Source of the DNA: Hydractinia symbiolongicarpus
Taxonomy: Eukaryota; Cnidaria; Hydrozoa; Anthoathecata; Hydractiniidae
DNA length: 64,000 bases
Reading direction: 5' to 3'
Assembly (NCBI RefSeq): GCF_029227915.1
Contig: NC_079889.1
Span: 2,294,001-2,358,000, forward strand
This document shows positions 29,709-42,031 of this stretch, in pieces. A model generated the notes under the pieces. It saw only the letters and a program-made list of their open reading frames with translations, was not told the origin of the DNA and did no database searches. Positions within the stretch are counted from its first letter, which is position 1, and every line of letters starts with the position of its first letter. The translations under genes and the position numbers were made by a program.

Positions 29709-32700
29709 ATGCTATTATTTTACCGAATGTTTCTGTTTATCACTTCCATAATGGTAGCAGCAGACGCGCGTTATAGAAAGACACCAACAAAGTCATCATC
29801 AAACTTTCCAAAACTGACGGAATTTTTCAAAAAGAAACCTGAGTTTAAAAGAAAATGCAAACTAAGTAGATGCGATGTCGAGATACGAAAAGATTTATGT
29901 GTGTACCGTGCCGTACCGAAAAAATCGCATTGTTTAGTTTTCAGAAACGCAATTGCTGAGCTTATCCCAGAATATAAGCCAGTCATAAACAAAACGGAAT
30001 TAAAACATTTTCAAATGCTACCCATTACTGAACTTTACGTGAATACCTGCTCAAGAAAAGTGACGTTTCAAACAAACGCAGAGGGAAAGTATGCAATATT
30101 CCCAAAAGGTTTGCACCAGCCAACGTTTTCAATTATAATTTGCAGTCTTGTGGCCCTCTCCCATTGTAAGAATCCAGGGGTCTTACTTTGAATACGACCT
30201 ATAATAAGAAAAGTAAGCTAGGTTACGAGTTTTGGCAATCTTACAGGAAACATAACTAGCAAGATCTTGCGTAAAACCAATCTCATTCCCGGCTCTTCTT
30301 CCAGATTATTTTTTATAGCGATTTGTTTAGATAACCTCCTAATATTTTTTTTATTATTTCCATACTTTTTCAACCTCGTTTACATTGCTTTTTGTTTCTA
30401 AAAAAACGCTCGTCGTTTTGTTATAAGAGACATTGATCTCTGAAAACGAGGTTGATGCTTTATGGCTCCTATTCGTAAGTCGTGTTCAGAAAACATTTTT
30501 TTTTTCAGTCTACTGAAAAAAATGTTCTAGCATTGCGTAAATTTTGTCTCTCCAAATGAAAAAAATATAGATAATTTAAATATGTTTTCACAAATTTATA
30601 TTTGAAGGTTTTTATGAACAACGCTCTTGATACAGAAAGGAGGGGAGGGTGTTTAATCAACTTGGTAGGGTGCTGACTCAGTCATTCATGGTACAAATCT
30701 TCTTTTTATAGTATTTGAGATGTCATCCGTAGAAGCAGGTGTGTCAATTCCCATACCACTTGGTGATTTTCAACTCTTTGGTGGCGGTGAATGGGCGTTT
30801 GGTGATACACAAATAAAAGTGAAGTTTACAAAAGATTCTGCTGATCTTTATAGTGTAAAAGGATACTCGGTAATTGGTGAGAACTTTTTATTAACACCTG
30901 TGTTGTTAGCTTTCCTCTACATATTTATTTGAGCAGAGTTAATTATTCTTGAGTCTTTTTGTTTCTACTGGAGAGTTAAATGGCAATAGGCCACTGGCTT
31001 AAATTTTTTTTTTTACTTTTCTGGTATAATGTCCCAGTCTAAACAAACTTTTTTTTTTGTAACCGGTCATTTAGTGGTCTTGCTAATAGGGTAATATTCT
31101 ATAGATGGATTTCGGCGTGACGCAAGTGCCAAAGCCGAAAGAGCTTACCGCTGAAAATGTAAACAACGTAATTCATCTATTGACAGTACTCATCTTTTAT
31201 CGTATCTCATCTCATTTTTGTGTAAATCGTTGAACAAGTGAATACAAAAACCTCGCTTTTCAACTGGTAATAGTTACGTACCATCCACTAAATTTAAGCT
31301 ACCAATAAACACATTTTGGGACTGATAAAAATTTCTCTCTGAGGAACTGTGAGACTGGGCGGATATTTAGATTTTTTGTAAAAAATTCTATATTTGTTCG
31401 CGTACTATTCTGCTTATACTAAACTTTTTTTCCGTTTAGATTATCTGTCCATACAAGACATAGCAGAGATGTTTGATGTGAATATTTTGCCGAACAGTCC
31501 AGCCAGCGTGTTATTAAAAAATATCGACATTGACAAAGCTTACATAAGGAAGGCAAAAATCTATGGATTTTTACAACCGCAACGAGGAAATTATGAACTA
31601 GCTTTCTCAGGTAGGAAATACAATCCTTATTTTATCTAGATTGATTAAAGTTCTTCGTTCAAAAAATAGTCGTATTAATTGTTAATCTCTATAATAAAAG
31701 CCGTATTTTGTCTGTCTTTCCGCGAGAAGCGACGTGCAACGGGCACACGAAATAGCGTGTAATTCAAAGTCGGGTTTCCCTGTGGATATTTTCACGGGCT
31801 AACGAATAGTTTTTAACATATACTAACATAAATTAACAAATCGTCTTGCGCTTTAATTTATTTAACTAGACGAAAGACCGTAGAAAAATCCACGGGTTCG
31901 TTCTATTTGCACATTCCGGTCCTTAGATTATCACTCGTCCTACATATCTCGGCCATCACTATTTCGTGTGCGTGTAGCATAAAGTAGTGCTTCGGCTACC
32001 ATTTTGAATAGAATACGTCTATTAATACAGTTAAGTATATTTTCTTTCAGGTGAGCCGATGAAAGGATTTCAAAATGGTCACATTCGTGTCTTTATCACC
32101 AAAGTTGGTAACACCAAAAACTTGGCTATATTACTAGAACTGCAAGATTATTCGCCAGTTACGTTGTTAAAGAAGATGTATGGTCCTTTGATAAACAAAA
32201 TTAATGTTTTACGAGACCGCAACCAAACGATAGCGTTATACATATCGTCCCTTCCAACTGCGAATTTTTCCAGCACATATACATCTCACGGTAGCTCCAG
32301 GTGGATTCATAGAGATTCAGTATTTGGGCCTGGCGCTTATCTTTTAGTAACTTTACCCTTTCCTAAACGGAAAGCTTTAGACATGAAAATTGAGTTATTA
32401 GCTGATGGCTTGGGTTTCACTGTACCGGAGAGTGAGAATCTTGCCGGGGATATCGCTTTAGGTGCAATTTCACCGGAACGAATCATGCATATTGGAGTAG
32501 ACACATTAGCTCTACATAAAAATAAAGATGATAAAAAATATAGTAAGATGAACATACTAAAATTTAAATATTTTATATTTAATGACACGTATTTAGCTGC
32601 TGCTGAATCTCATCTCTCCGTTGAAGAGGAGTTGGAGGAATTGATGCCTATAGGTAGACCAGGAGCGTTACTGCAACATCAAAACAACATGGTGGTGCCA

Positions 32701-32853
32701 CAGCGACGGAACAAATTTGGTGGGAGTAATTTAGATGTGTTTTTCAAGCGTGAAGAAACGGAGCGTGAAAATGACAAAAGAGATGTAAATAACGCCTTGG
32801 AATCTAAAAAGAACGACCCGCTTACTTTGGCTGAAAACGAAGGTTTATTATAA
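29709..32853 (+). CDS. predicted secreted protein of unknown family, 4 coding exons, 512 aa
   Basis: Exons 29709-30108, 30712-30876, 31440-31610 and 32051-32853 join through GT-AG introns, all in phase 1, into one frame of 512 codons. The N-terminus MLLFYRMFLFITSIMVAADA is a good signal peptide with likely cleavage after ADA. A basic region with six cysteines follows (KCKLSRCDVEIRKDLC, then SHCLVF and NTCSRK). The central part (about 135-300) contains IPLGDFQLFGGGEWAFGDTQ and two stretches that look alike: DYLSIQDIAEMFDV and DYSPVTLLKKMYGP, each after a beta-rich segment, suggesting a duplicated module. The C-terminal 100 residues are acidic/basic and low in hydrophobics (VEEELEELMP, KREETERENDKRD). 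There is no transmembrane segment or GPI-type tail. I do not recognise the family. The exon structure, signal peptide and TATA box argue that it is a real gene. Confidence 0.75.
31688..31975. repeat. possible MITE-type repeat in intron 3 of the secreted-protein gene
   Basis: 'ctataataaaagccgtattttgtctgtctttccgcg' opens the segment, and 'cgaaatagcgtg' is inverted as 'cactatttcgtg' near 31960. The opening resembles widespread animal MITE ends as I recall them. Ends and family are uncertain. Confidence 0.35.
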
Positions 32854-33204
32854 TATCAATAACCTCGTTTACAGGTTAGCTTTGTTAGAAGGAGGTAATA
32901 AGCCCTGGGAAGAATTCTGACTACTAATAATAAGATTTTTGTTTGAGATTTTGAATTGAGATTTTTCACATAGGATACACTTCTATGAAAAAAGGCCTAA
33001 GAATGAAGTTGCATTCGAAAAAAATGAAAGCTTTATAAATATTTTTATTGCGTTGTAAAAAAAATAGTAAATTGTGTTTATTTTGTAATTTTTCGTACTG
33101 GAATTGTAATTTTTTATATATTTTTGTACTTCATGTTGAAAAAGCTGTGTTGGAAAATCCTTTGTGTCTCTCCTCAACTTGCCAATATAAAATTTATATA
33201 AAAT

Positions 33205-33298
33205 CAAAGTAAGAGGAGGGTGCAGGGTGCAAGGTGGAGGGTGGAAGGTGCAGGGTGGAGGGTGGAAGGTAGAGGGTGAGAGGGAGAGGGGTGGGGTG
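33205..33298 (+). repeat. G-rich tandem repeat between convergent genes
   Basis: Units of about 7 bp (agggtgc / agggtgg / aaggtgg) give more than ten runs of GG or GGG on the plus strand within 90 bp. It lies about 350 bp after the secreted-protein stop and about 1 kb from the Sox stop. The density of G-runs makes a G-quadruplex plausible. Confidence 0.85.
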
Positions 33299-34040
33299 TA
33301 TTTATCTCTTTTGAAAAGTTAAAGAATATAAATGTTCGGGCTCTGGGTTAATGCTATAACGAATATATGCGTATTAACTTGAAAGCCTACCTGTTTTTTG
33401 GAAAACTTTTCTCTGGTCGAAATATAATCTGATTTTTAAAACTCGAGGTGCAATTGGCGGCTGAGAAAGGCATTTATGAATTTAACCTCTTTCTTAAATG
33501 AAGACGGTGGAGCTTTTTTATGACAACCTAGTCCCCAGGAGTTATGACAGTCTAACTATAGGGCGTTTTTTTGACGAGTTTTCTACAGCTATCGTCGTCT
33601 CTTTTTTTCTAAGAACAATACAAGATGCCCTGGGGACAAGATTGTATTAACTTGCGTCTTTTTATCGTAAGTTAAGAATGTCCAGGAGGGAGTGTTTGCA
33701 GTCTGAGCGGTGGATTATCTAGTTATTGGTTGCTAGGCTTGTTTCTAACAGTAGATTAGATATGTTATGGACTTGTTTGGTCAGCGAAATATTAGGCCTA
33801 AAGTAGTGATGTCTGAAGATGGCAAAAGACCTTTCCTTGTCATGTATACATACTGTGTAGTTTTTACGTCTGATTCTTATATTACCGTTATTTTTAAAAT
33901 ATTAGTAGTTTGCAAACGCCCAAAATTAAATTACGCCACATTTACGCCATGTTCACGCTCGTTGTATAAATAATTTATACTCAATAATGCTTGCTGTTTT
34001 GTGTGTGCGTGTTTTTTGATGTTTTTGTGCGTAATTTTTA

Positions 34041-34068
34041 ATTGTTTTTTATTTATTTATTTATTACA
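34041..34068 (-). promoter_or_regulatory. candidate Sox poly(A) signals
   Basis: Clustered TTTATT on the plus strand gives several AATAAA hexamers on the minus strand, about 215-240 bp beyond the Sox stop codon. Confidence 0.4.
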
Positions 34069-34281
34069 CTTTTATTTTCTCGCCATTTTCATTTACTTAT
34101 TTATTGATTTGCTTATTTGTGATTGAATGATAGAAGCAAGTAATAACGACAGATCCTTATAATAAAACATTTTTATAAACATTCATAACACACACTACTA
34201 ACACAATTAAAAAGCGAATATACATCCCTTTATATATATATATTTATATACAACATTTTTTACCATATTTATACGTTCAAT

Positions 34282-34980
34282 TTATGTTTTCCTTTTCACT
34301 TCATTCTCTACCTTCGTCACGTGGCAACTTGTTTTTTTTATAAGCGATTCGACATCGAAAGCTTTTGGACTTCGCTTTTCTTCAGGCTGGCTCACTCTAG
34401 GTCGGCTACACTGGCAATTTGAAGCCATAGATGGAGCGTATGTAAACGGCTTGCAGTAGTGGTATTTCCTCTCATACGATCTTTCGTACATGATACATTC
34501 GTAACAGCCAGGTACCGGGCATACATCCTGTCGGCTTAAGTAGTGTTGGTCATATGGTCTATAGCGAGGGAAGTGTCCTGGCGCATATGGCATGTTCCCT
34601 TTAATTAAAACAGGAGGTGTGTAAGTTGAGAAAGTTTTCATATTTTTTGATAACTTATTCTGTCGAGGTTTGTATCTATAGTCAGGATGTTCTTTTTTGT
34701 GTTTCATCATAAGCTTCTGCGATTCTTCCACATATGGTAGCTTAGCTTCGACATCTAACACTTTCCATTCTTCACCAAGTAACTTGCTTATTTGCGCGTT
34801 GTGCAGACTGGGATCTTTTCTTGAAATTTCTCGTCGTTTTTGTTTCGACCATAACATGAATGCATTCATAGGGCGTTTTACTTTTGTGTTGTGAGCTCTT
34901 TCTTCCTTTGGTTTTCGTTTGTTCTCTATTGTGTGTGTTTCTTTGTCTTCTGCTAATTGTAGATCGTGTCGAGCTTCCAT
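34282..34980 (-). CDS. Sox-type HMG-box transcription factor, 232 aa
   Basis: The HMG box occupies residues about 34-107: VKRPMNAFMLWSKQKRREIS, HNAQISKLLGEEWK, then HPDYRYKPRQ. The RPMNAFM signature and the HPDY.Y.PR end place it among Sox proteins, which bind and bend ATTGTT-type DNA in the nucleus; the usual MVW is MLW here. The box is diverged and I cannot assign a Sox group. The C-terminal part is unusual: short, with Cys/Tyr-rich sequence (CPVPGCYECIMYER, YHYCKPF, NCQC). The open frame extends upstream to 35109, but that extension is a hydrophobic FFFFFIVLL stretch translated from a pyrimidine tract ending in an acceptor-like 'ttcttcatag'. I therefore start at ATG 34980 (MEARHDLQLA); an upstream exon is possible. 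Convergent with the secreted-protein gene. Confidence 0.85.
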   Translation of the reverse strand: MEARHDLQLAEDKETHTIENKRKPKEERAHNTKVKRPMNAFMLWSKQKRREISRKDPSLHNAQISKLLGEEWKVLDVEAKLPYVEESQKLMMKHKKEHPDYRYKPRQNKLSKNMKTFSTYTPPVLIKGNMPYAPGHFPRYRPYDQHYLSRQDVCPVPGCYECIMYERSYERKYHYCKPFTYAPSMASNCQCSRPRVSQPEEKRSPKAFDVESLIKKTSCHVTKVENEVKRKT

Positions 34981-35574
34981 ATCCGATGGTGGAGTGAGCA
35001 GAACTATGAAGAAAAAAAACAGAAATTTAAGTAACAATATTTTAAGAAAAGGTTTATGAATTAATTTGAAACTCTTTTCATTTTCCCTAGGTAACATTTT
35101 TTTAATCACCTTTTTTTTCTTTAGTAAATTTCTTCCGTCTTTTGTTAAACATTTGATAAAGATTAAGCATTTAACTGTACTACATTGAAATTAATCTATT
35201 TCGCGCGCGGAAAAAGTCAGTGAATTTACATTGAAAATGAGTTTTTAGTCTATGTACATAAGGAATGACCTGGAAAGACTCAAACGCATAAATAAACAAA
35301 TAGATACAACTATATATAAATATATAAAAAAACCATGAACAATAAGTACATTGCATTCAAAATAAAAAAACAGGATTTGTTGTAAAAAAAAAGTGCAAAG
35401 GTCTCAATCAGTGTTACCAAAAAAGAAAATAGAATAAAAGAAAAAAGAGGAAATAATAACCTGGATTATAAAAACGATAGCACGCGATAGTTCACGATAC
35501 TGCACGAGGAAAGTGAAGTATGTCTTTTCCTGTCAATGTTAGCAGCAAATTCTGAAGAAAAATCAGAGCTACGT

Positions 35575-35820
35575 CGCGAAACGAAGTCTTAATTAGACGT
35601 CTAATCGCAAATTAATTAACCGTCTTTCATTAAGAAGCTTTTTATTGAAATGTTAATTAGTTGTTCTCTCGAAAGCAAGGGCGATTTAATTGCATTCTCC
35701 CGCTGCACTATTATTAAGGTGTGAAGTTAACAATAAAACGATTATCGCGCGTCATTTCAGACACAATGCAACCAATTACCAAGCGCCATTTCGACAACAA
35801 TACACAAATTATCTCTCCTG
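35575..35820. promoter_or_regulatory. candidate Sox upstream enhancer, dense in TAAT/ATTA cores
   Basis: Between 600 and 840 bp upstream of the Sox start codon the sequence has closely packed homeodomain-type cores (taattaga, attaattaacc, gttaattagt, ttaattgcatt, caattacc), an octamer-like attgcat and a Sox-like aacaat. It is less homopolymeric than its surroundings. The regulatory role is inference from motif density only. Confidence 0.35.
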
Positions 35821-35829
35821 ATTGAATTT

Positions 35830-38800
35830 TTGAATTTTTCATTTAAGAATGTAATTGGTGCATTTATTAAAAAGCCCTGGGTATACAATTGTAAAGATTC
35901 TTTGCATTTTAAAACTTGTTTATTTTTTATTTCACAACTTTATATATTTTATAATTATCTTTTTATTATGCCAGAAAAGAAATCTCTTCAAAGTGGGAAT
36001 AAAAATTATGTGCCGCATTCTTACCGAGAAGGTAAATTTCACCAATTATACAGACCCCGCCCCTTTTCCAGCGTTAAAGAATGCTTAAAATGAATTACTA
36101 CCACTTGATGTTGCAGTATATATGAAGTACCTACCTACAACAGCAGCCTATTATCACGAAGTAACGACAAAGTTAAATAAAACTAACTAATATATATTTA
36201 TTTAAACATTTCTTTTCATTTCTATACCCTTAATTCTGATTGGTTAGATTGTAGCCAATTAGGTTGTGTAATTGCGGAAGCCGCCTGTTGGATATGGAAG
36301 GTTAAAAACAATTTAATAGAATCCCGATTAAGGTGCTAGATAGAGAGAAAAAGTAGAACACTTTCTTCATATCACCTGCGACGGAGAAAAAAACGTGTGA
36401 AAAATATACGATGTTGTTTTATTGTTATTAAAAAAGTGGCGAATTTTTATTTCATGAAAATTAAGTATAATTTTTTTTACACGTGTTAATGTTTTACTAA
36501 AAGAAAGGTATTCCATCAAAATGTAATTGGTTTCTGGATAATGTGTGAAAATTTCCATAAATTTAAATGATGATGAATGTCGATAGATTTTTATTTCTGT
36601 AGGTGCGGTATAACATAGCTGTATATATTGTATAATTCAAAGAAAAACGCAAAAAAATATATTTATTATGCGTATAATATTGTACCACAGATCTAGCTTT
36701 TCAAATTTCACACATTTTTTTTAGTTTTCTTTTTACTGTCGTTCTAAAGGACCGATATTTTTTCTTTTTATTGTTACATTTTTCTTTTCGTTTTTTCTTT
36801 TCTATAGTTTTCAAATAAGTATAAAGGATTGTTAGGCGAAAAACCAAATTATCAGTAACATCTATTATTTACAAGATCAAGTGTAATTCACTGTATTTCC
36901 TCTCTCTGACACTTTAAATTTTCGCATGCGTTTTTTATTGAAACAAGCGTTAAGTTTTTTTAACTTGTTTAATTTTAATTTGTTCCACTTTTATTATCTG
37001 TTTTTAGGCATTCTATTTGTTTGTTTTTTTTTTACGGTTAAATTCTCATAGACGTATTTCTTTTCATACTGTGTTGTTAAAATTACCGCCGTCAAAGGTT
37101 TATAGGCAAATGGTAAAAGCTTTAGAAGAACATAATTTTGATGAAAATTCTTTCTTTAAGAATTCCCAGTGCCAAAGCCCTAATATTTTAATTGGTTTGC
37201 AAACATCTGTAAATAAAACCTTTAGATTTCAACACACACCGTGTTTTAAACCTTAATTCTTATAAAATTGAAAATTTAGAACTTAAACAATTCTTTTAAC
37301 GAGCACAATTGGTTTTTAATATTGTTACTTCCTGATTACTTTCAGAAAAATGTGAAAATGAAAATCTTAGATCAATCCAATTTGACACACTCACTTACAT
37401 ACGCGCATGAATGACTTAGGGGACAATCATTGACGACATTTGAGGACTAGGGGCAATATCTCGTCTTATTGGACTCAAATAAATCGGTTTAAATCACACA
37501 GATGTGAGCCAGTTTATGGGACTATTTTATTAAACGTATGTAAATTTATAATATGTATATTGTTTTCATTACTATCATCAGAAATACTCATTTTTGAGAC
37601 ATAATTACCTGTTCTATAAGCTGTGCATGTTCCGTAAGTTGTGTATGTCCCGGAAGTTATGCGTGTATCTTAAGTTTTTTGTGTTGTGCAAGTTGTGTCC
37701 TGTACACACTCGATTAAGAGCCCAGGGTGCTTATTTACAATTTTTGACCTTTGGTACGGGCGCTTATCGAGAGAGGCGGTTAATCGGTATGTCCTTTGTA
37801 TCTTAATCATTTAAATTAAATTATCTAATGTCGAAGTGACACAGAGCAGTTACAAACAGATGTTATTTCACAAATCTTAGAAAAACTACCAAAGTCACTC
37901 TTGAGTTTGTATCCAATTTATATAATTCCAAGAAACAAATTTAGCGTTGCTGTTTGAGCAGAATACTCCATGAAGAATAATTATGAAGAATAATCATGAA
38001 GTATAATCATGAAGAATATTAACCATATTTTTTTGGTGCTTTTCTATTTATTTTTCATGTATGTATTTAAAGAATTCAAGGAGGAATAAAAGAAATTAAA
38101 TAATCGTTTAATTATTCTTATAGAAATGACTGGAATGCATTCAAATATTGGAAGCCTGTGGATAATAAACACTATTTTTCATGCACGGTTTACGGGAAAA
38201 CCCTTTTAAAATGACGTCTACATGACGGGTACCTGTACATAGTGGACACTTGTACCTGAAAGTATCCACTTTGAACGTGTTTGATTGTATTCAACAATGG
38301 TTTGACGTAATTTCACTCGTCAGTACACAGAAAAGTAGATTGGTAAAACCTTTTTTTCCCTTCGTGGAATATATTTCGTCTACCGGTGCATTTAATTCGA
38401 TTTTTTACAATACAAAATTTAGACAGGGTCCAAAATTCTTTTCCGGACTACATAATAATTTCGTACTTCTTTCTGTATATATATTTATGCCTTTTTGACA
38501 ATTTTCCTTAATTATAACGACAATGTTGAAAAATGTGCCGCAAATTTATTTCCAAAGCCACGTAAACGTCAAACCAGCTACTGAATTTAAATAGTTGTTA
38601 ACTTTTTCAGAAATGATGTAATACGTTGATTAACGGAAGCTTGAGTTGCCAAACGATGATTTGATATAAAATCAAGATCCTAACTAAACGGGTACAAACG
38701 ATAGACTCGTGGCTTGACGTCATTTATAAACAGTTCGTCAGACACAACAAACAAAATGTAAGTTACGTGATTCAACTATCAAAGTCACGTGTCTTATGCG

Positions 38801-39090
38801 TTCTTCCATAGGTTTATAAGGGCGTATGCACTTCGCTAGATGCAACCATAGGGAATACGTAAGTAACAATATGTCAAGTAAATTCTGCTGCAAAATAAAA
38901 AATATATAATAAACGGAAGTATTTTAAATTTCTCTGCATCATTAAACTTCCCTTTCTCACACACTATCTGAACGATTGTAATCAAAATGTAACAGTTTTT
39001 TAACCTATACTCTAAGGTCTTTATTAACCGCCCTAAGTGTTTTCCTTAGCCACCAATCGCAACTCAAATTTTAGGTACCTTATAGGTAAA
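35830..39090. other. intergenic, no gene seen
   Basis: Frames are short and without similarity. A small tandem repeat (atgaagaataatc) lies at about 37970-38022. Confidence 0.4.
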
Positions 39091-39094
39091 AAAA

Positions 39095-39365
39095 AGTCGG
39101 TAAAAAGTGATTAAATTTTGGCTAGGTGACTAATATTTTTGTCGACTAAACTTTTTTCCGACATATTTTTTCCGACCTAACTTTTTTCCCGACCATCTTT
39201 ATGCCGATTTTTCTTTCTTGTTGCTAATTTTTATCATTTTATGCAATTATTCTCTATTAGTGACTAAATTAAAAAATTTAGTCGGCAAAAAGTGACTTAA
39301 TTTTGTCCAAGTGGCTAATATTTTTGCCGACTTTTTATTTTTGCCGACTAATTTTTTTGCTGACT
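39095..39365 (+). repeat. duplicated 'agtcggcaaaaagtga' repeat
   Basis: The segment agtcggtaaaaagtgattaa... gtgactaatatttttgtcgac at ~39095 recurs ~185 bp later as agtcggcaaaaagtgactta... gtggctaatatttttgccgac. Several ttttttccgac units lie between. This looks like a tandemly duplicated short element. Confidence 0.65.
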
Positions 39366-41340
39366 TTCTTGTTACAGATAAGGTAGCCTATTATTTCTTG
39401 ACCAAAAGACGGGTGCGAAGACGGGTGCGTATCCTAAGGGTTAAAATTTGCCACCTTGGGGAAAAGAAATTTATTATACTCGTAGCAAATCTTTTAGATA
39501 CTTTAGTTAATTTTTTTTCACAAAGTAACGAACGCGATATACATTGACTTTGTTGCGACGGGATAATGACGCTTTATAATGTAACTCCAACCTTAATAGA
39601 CCCGTAACTGGTAATAGAAGCAATGTAACTCTAGCTTTAATAGACACTTAGCCGATAATAATAGTAGTTTAATTCCCCACAGGGAAATTTTGAAAGTCAA
39701 AGGGTTTTTTTAAGATAAATTAAACAGGATAAAAAATATGAGAGATGCGAACGCACACATCAAAATATTTTTGTCATAACAAAGTATTTATACTTTTTGA
39801 GGTTTGTAAACTTATTTTTTTTAGCATTTGCTAGTTTTTTCTGAGATTAAATACACTACATTAATTTGTCTAATAAGCACCCTTGCCCCGGTGATAAGCG
39901 CCCTCCTTTTAACAGACGCCACCTGCAACATAGAGATAATATCTCTGTGCATGTATTAAGGACTAACCCTCTACACACTGTTTTATATTAGAAGAATTTT
40001 TTTTTCATTTTAACAAAATATTTTTAATTTGGGCAAAAATCATCCTGATATATTCGTGGCATATTCTTAGTACAGTTAAGATGAGAGATGATCAGTTATT
40101 CGAGAATGCAAACTGGTGTAAAAATCACCTCTAAGGTCTTATTGTTTAAACAGTTTGATTGAACTGACAGACAGACAACTAGATTTTGTTGAAAGAGAAT
40201 GCATCAAATAGGCTAAATACAAAAAAAAAATACATCAAGGTACAAGTTTATATGAGTTAACAAAGAACAAAAACCTGCGGCTTGAAGACTTCCGCCATTT
40301 GCAACCCAGGGTTAATCCTATTTGGTATTGGGGGAAAGTCTCATTACTTTTTAGTTACTGGATGAAATCTCTAGAAATTTGGTGACTTTCATAACTTTTA
40401 TTGGACTTTCAAAAAATAAAATTCTTTTTCTCCAAAAATTGTCCTGTCAATGTCACTTTGACATTTATTGACAGGTGGTCATGTCAACTTTTTCTGTAGT
40501 GCTAAAAATAAATGTTTTCTAAATTAACCAGTTGTATGAATATCTGATTATGTATACTGTGCAATTTGCAGACCGAAATATTGGTATTTAGAGACCGGAA
40601 TATTTCTATGCTCCTATTTCTATTGTCATATGATAACGTCATAGTTCGTTTTTGTCACATTTCAATCCAATTTGTCTTGATTGAGTAATAACAACTAAAA
40701 CACTCAGGTTCTGAAATATCGATTTTTCAAAAATATTATTTCCTGAAGATTTGAATTCTGATCAATTTTTATTTTCTCCCTAGATTAATCATTTGTCTTC
40801 TTAACACCTGTTAATGTTCCTAATAAAATATTTCATTCTTATTTTAGTTTTTTAATGACTTTTACTGTAAATAGTTTTATTTTACACATATTTTCTTCGA
40901 CCATTGTCTCATTATGACGTCATCACTTCCTGTGATGACATGTCAATCTAAATATTTTGTCACTAATTAAGTCACAACATATTGATGCTTCTTTGTGCCA
41001 AGTTTTGTCAATTAAAACCACACAGAACAACAGTTACAGCCCACGGGCACTTTATGCCACCATACTTACAAGGGTCAAAAAAGGTCAAAAAAAAGGTCAA
41101 AAAAGTCTATACCAAATAAGGTTAAATCTCCCTTTTTATTATAATAACACGCGGGTGATTTGGTTTCATAGTTAACATTGAATTACACACAATTCAAATA
41201 AAAAAATAAAATTTAAAATTACATATTTTACATAATATTTTCAAAAAATAAAAGGATATCTTTGAAATTCTGGATATCTCACAATACAAATCCTAGTTAA
41301 AATTGCTGATTTGAATATAATACATTTTGGACAACTTAAA
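39366..41340. other. intergenic, no gene seen
   Basis: AT-rich with no supportable frame. A small bulged hairpin cctgtcaa..tgtca/tgaca..ttgacagg lies at about 40443-40475. Confidence 0.4.
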
Positions 41341-41350
41341 TGAACCAAGT

Positions 41351-41653
41351 AGACAGGGCATATAGTCTAGCAATCTAACAAAATGCCTAATTTAACTTTT
41401 TATTGTGGAATCTGATAGATTAGGTAGGAAGCTTCAAAAAACCACCGAATACCTTTCCGGGAAAACTTCCGGCGTCACGTGACTGATGGCGTCAAATGCG
41501 GCAAAAATTGTGCACAAATCCTGCGATAACTCGTGAACGGTATAAAATATAAACTTAAAAATGGCATATTTGGCATCGGCTAAATAAGACCTTTTGAATG
41601 ATATACAGTTTTATTAGTCTGCTACATATTTGAAATTTTCCTCCTCCGCAGCG
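41351..41653 (+). repeat. left terminal inverted repeat, 303 bp
   Basis: Exact inverse of 44798-45100 apart from one base. Contains gtcacgtgac (E-box-like palindrome) and ends inward at cctcctccgcagcg. Confidence 0.95.
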
Positions 41654-42031
41654 ACCACGAAATTACTTTTTGAAAGTTGTTACTCGAATTGCGCTATTCA
41701 AATAGAAATTCTCGAAAACGTGATTCTAAAAACAACCGCTATTCATATCTTTACTCGTAAAACATAATGGATATTATAGAATAACAGGAAAAGCCCCATT
41801 GAGAGTTGATATGAATGTGAGTCGGGGCACCTGAAGATCATTCCGGTGTTGTGACGACAAAGCGAAGTTATGTTAGGTGAAAAAATGAAGTTTGAAAGAA
41901 TGAATGAACTTGCTTGTTAGTTATGGGAATATCATTTACATTTCTCTACAATTTCGTGCATTACTCTTTTTGATCGCTTATGTGCTGGTCGAGTTAGATT
42001 GTTTCACCACATTCAAAAAATATGAAAGAAT

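Noticed and set aside
33767-33973. Small frame MDLFGQRNIRPKVVMSEDGK...
   Set aside because: The first 27 residues look protein-like, but there is no good donor site or partner exon, and the rest is AT-rich noise.
34981-35109. N-terminal extension of the Sox frame (hydrophobic, signal-anchor-like)
   Set aside because: It is a translated pyrimidine tract ending in an acceptor-like cttcatag; a membrane anchor on a Sox factor is implausible.
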